DNA from: an uncultured Pseudomonas sp.
GTDB taxonomy: Bacteria > Pseudomonadota > Gammaproteobacteria > Pseudomonadales > Pseudomonadaceae
DNA length: 6,327 nucleotides
Assembly: GCA_946886875.1 (NCBI GenBank)
Contig: CAMPJN010000231.1
Location: 1 to 6,327 of the forward strand
Reading direction: 5' to 3'
A program made the position numbers and the translations under genes. Below are positions 5,241 to 6,327 of the stretch, piece by piece. Position 1 is the stretch's first letter. Each line of letters opens with the position of its first letter. The notes under the pieces were generated by a model. The model saw nothing but the letters and a program-made list of their open reading frames with translations, had not been told where the DNA came from and did not search any database.

Positions 5241-5275
5241 GCGCCGCGGGTTTGATTCAGCTCCGGCCGCGGCGC
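5241..5275 (-). terminator. GC-rich hairpin after the DMT transporter stop
   Basis: GCGCCGCGG (5241-5249) and CCGCGGCGC (5267-5275) form a perfect 9-base GC-only stem with a 17-base loop. It begins directly after the transporter stop on the minus strand. No U-tract follows (CGTTGTCC), so it is a partial terminator or an mRNA-end stabiliser ahead of the LEA lipoprotein gene rather than a classical terminator. Confidence 0.5.
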
Positions 5276-5276
5276 T

Positions 5277-6116
5277 TCAAGCGCGTTGCCTGGCGCAGAG
5301 GATCAAGGCGATGCCGCCGAGCACCGCGATAGAGCTGAAGACCAGGCGCAGGCTCAAGGCTTCGTCCAACAACAGGACGCCGGCCAGAGCGGCGATGATC
5401 GGCACGCTGAGTTGCACGCTGGCGGCCTGGAAGGATTTCAAACCCGCCAGCGCGGCGTACCAGATGAAATAGCCGACGCCCGAGGTCACGGCGCCGGACA
5501 GCAGGGCGTAGATCACCCCGCTGTGGTTCCAGGTCGCGCGGTCGAGCAGCAGCAGGCTTACCGCCAGCGCCATTGGAATCGCCCTTAAAAAGTTGCCGGC
5601 AGTGGCCGCCAGCGGATCGGCGATCCCACGGCCAAGCAGCGAATAGGCACCCCAGGCCGCACCCGCGACGACCATCAGCAGCGCGCCGCCGATTGCCGGT
5701 GCACTGGCGCCCGGCAGCAACAACGCCAGCAGGCCGACGAGGGCGACCGCCAGGCCGGCGGCGCTCAACCGGCTCAGGCGCTCGCCGCGATAAAAGCCCC
5801 ACAGCAGCATGCTGATCTGCACCGAACCGAATAGCAGCAGCGCGCCCATTCCGGCATCCAGGCTGTTATAGGCGAAGGAGAAGGCCGCGGCATAAGCGAA
5901 CAACGCGGCGGCGGCCGGCCAGCTGCCGGCGCTCGGCGCACCGCTGCGGCGCAGGCTAAGCAGCAGCCACAGGGTCAGGGCGCCGCTGACGATGCGCACG
6001 CTGGTGAAGCTGGCGGCATCGATATCGCCATCGCGCAGGGCCAGGCGACACAGCAGCGAGTTGCCGGCGAAGGCGAGCATGGCCAGGGCGGTGAGCAACA
6101 GGGTGCGGGCGGTCAT
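5277..6116 (-). CDS. DMT-superfamily (EamA) transporter
   Basis: A 279-residue protein from ATG 6116-6114, with GAGGA six bases upstream. It is built of two similar halves, as in the EamA/RhaT family (PF00892), with ten expected membrane helices: the first half runs to about residue 135 (helix 1 at 5-25, with FAGNSLLCR; GALLLFGSVQISMLLWGF at about 91-108; GERL at 111-114), and the second from about 141 (GGALLMVVAGAAWGAYSL) to the end, with the typical SFQAASVQLSVPIIAALAGVLLLDEAL at 228-254. The family exports or takes up amino acids, sugars or other small metabolites across the inner membrane; the substrate cannot be read from sequence. It follows the partial upstream gene by 42 bases on the same strand, which suggests co-transcription. 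Confidence 0.93.
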   Translation of the reverse strand: MTARTLLLTALAMLAFAGNSLLCRLALRDGDIDAASFTSVRIVSGALTLWLLLSLRRSGAPSAGSWPAAAALFAYAAAFSFAYNSLDAGMGALLLFGSVQISMLLWGFYRGERLSRLSAAGLAVALVGLLALLLPGASAPAIGGALLMVVAGAAWGAYSLLGRGIADPLAATAGNFLRAIPMALAVSLLLLDRATWNHSGVIYALLSGAVTSGVGYFIWYAALAGLKSFQAASVQLSVPIIAALAGVLLLDEALSLRLVFSSIAVLGGIALILCARQRA

Positions 6117-6158
6117 CGGCGGTCCTCAAGGCATGAAGCGGGAGCGAACGACCCTTGG

Positions 6159-6327
6159 TTACTGTGTGCGTGGTGGCAGTGCGGTGCGGCGCTTGTTTGC
6201 CTTGCGCGGGCTTTGCGTCGCGTTCGGCATATGCAGGTAGGACATCACGCTTTCGGTCAATTCGGCGGCCAATTGCACCGCTTCCTTGTTGCGCGCCATG
6301 ACCCCGGCGACCAGCCCTTCGATCAGC
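6159..6327 (-). CDS. 3' end of an unidentified gene, possibly a TetR-type regulator
   Basis: Only the last 55 residues before a TAA stop at 6161-6159 are in the window; the start lies beyond the right edge. The visible part begins LIEGLVAGVMARNKEAVQLAAELTESV, an amphipathic helical stretch, followed by MSYLHMPNATQSPRKANKRRTALPPRTQ, a basic, probably flexible tail. A C-terminal ligand-binding helix of a TetR-family repressor would look like this, and such a regulator beside a transporter would make sense, but the DNA-binding part is not visible and I cannot confirm it. Third-position GC bias and the short gap to the transporter gene support a real gene. Confidence 0.6.
   Translation of the reverse strand, partial: LIEGLVAGVMARNKEAVQLAAELTESVMSYLHMPNATQSPRKANKRRTALPPRTQ

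Overview
The window reads as ordinary core or near-core chromosome of a GC-rich gammaproteobacterium, most likely Pseudomonas in the broad sense. This rests on base composition and codon use, Shine-Dalgarno sites of the GGAGG/GAGGA type, the make-up of the proteins, and intergenic palindromic repeats of the GTAGGGTGCGCC and GTTGGGCT...AGCCCAAC kinds that I associate with Pseudomonas. I see no transposase, integrase, phage gene, tRNA, rRNA or CRISPR array. The genus assignment is an inference, not a search result.

Layout from left to right: (1) a periplasmic endonuclease I gene (endA) on the minus strand, cut by the left edge just before its C-terminus; (2) a 245-base divergent promoter region; (3) a plus-strand lipoprotein gene of unknown function, converging with (4) a minus-strand family-3 solute-binding protein, with only three bases between the two stop codons; (5) a short intergenic region holding a repeat and a terminator-like hairpin; (6) yjdM (phnA-like zinc-ribbon protein) on the minus strand, with a GTG start and an exact TATAAT box; (7) a small exported glycine-zipper protein with a histidine-rich tail, minus strand, preceded by a GTAAA-N6-GTAAA direct repeat of the CpxR-box type; (8) a hairpin-rich divergent region; (9) a plus-strand YihY/BrkB-family inner-membrane protein; (10) a convergent intergenic region with a long inverted repeat; (11) a LEA14/WHy-type lipoprotein, minus strand; (12) a ten-helix DMT/EamA transporter, minus strand; and (13) the 3' end of another minus-strand gene cut by the right edge, possibly a TetR-type regulator.

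The genes do not form one pathway. They look like several independent transcription units, many for envelope or periplasmic proteins: a nuclease, two lipoproteins, a solute-binding protein, a glycine-zipper protein and two membrane proteins. The likeliest co-transcribed group is the right-hand minus-strand run: the partial gene and the transporter, 42 bases apart, with the LEA lipoprotein 80 bases beyond a strong hairpin. I found no convincing new multi-gene system. The points most worth a second look are non-coding: the CpxR-like box before the His-rich protein, the cluster of hairpins before the BrkB-family gene, the palindromes overlapping the endA and yjdM promoters, and the two repeat elements.
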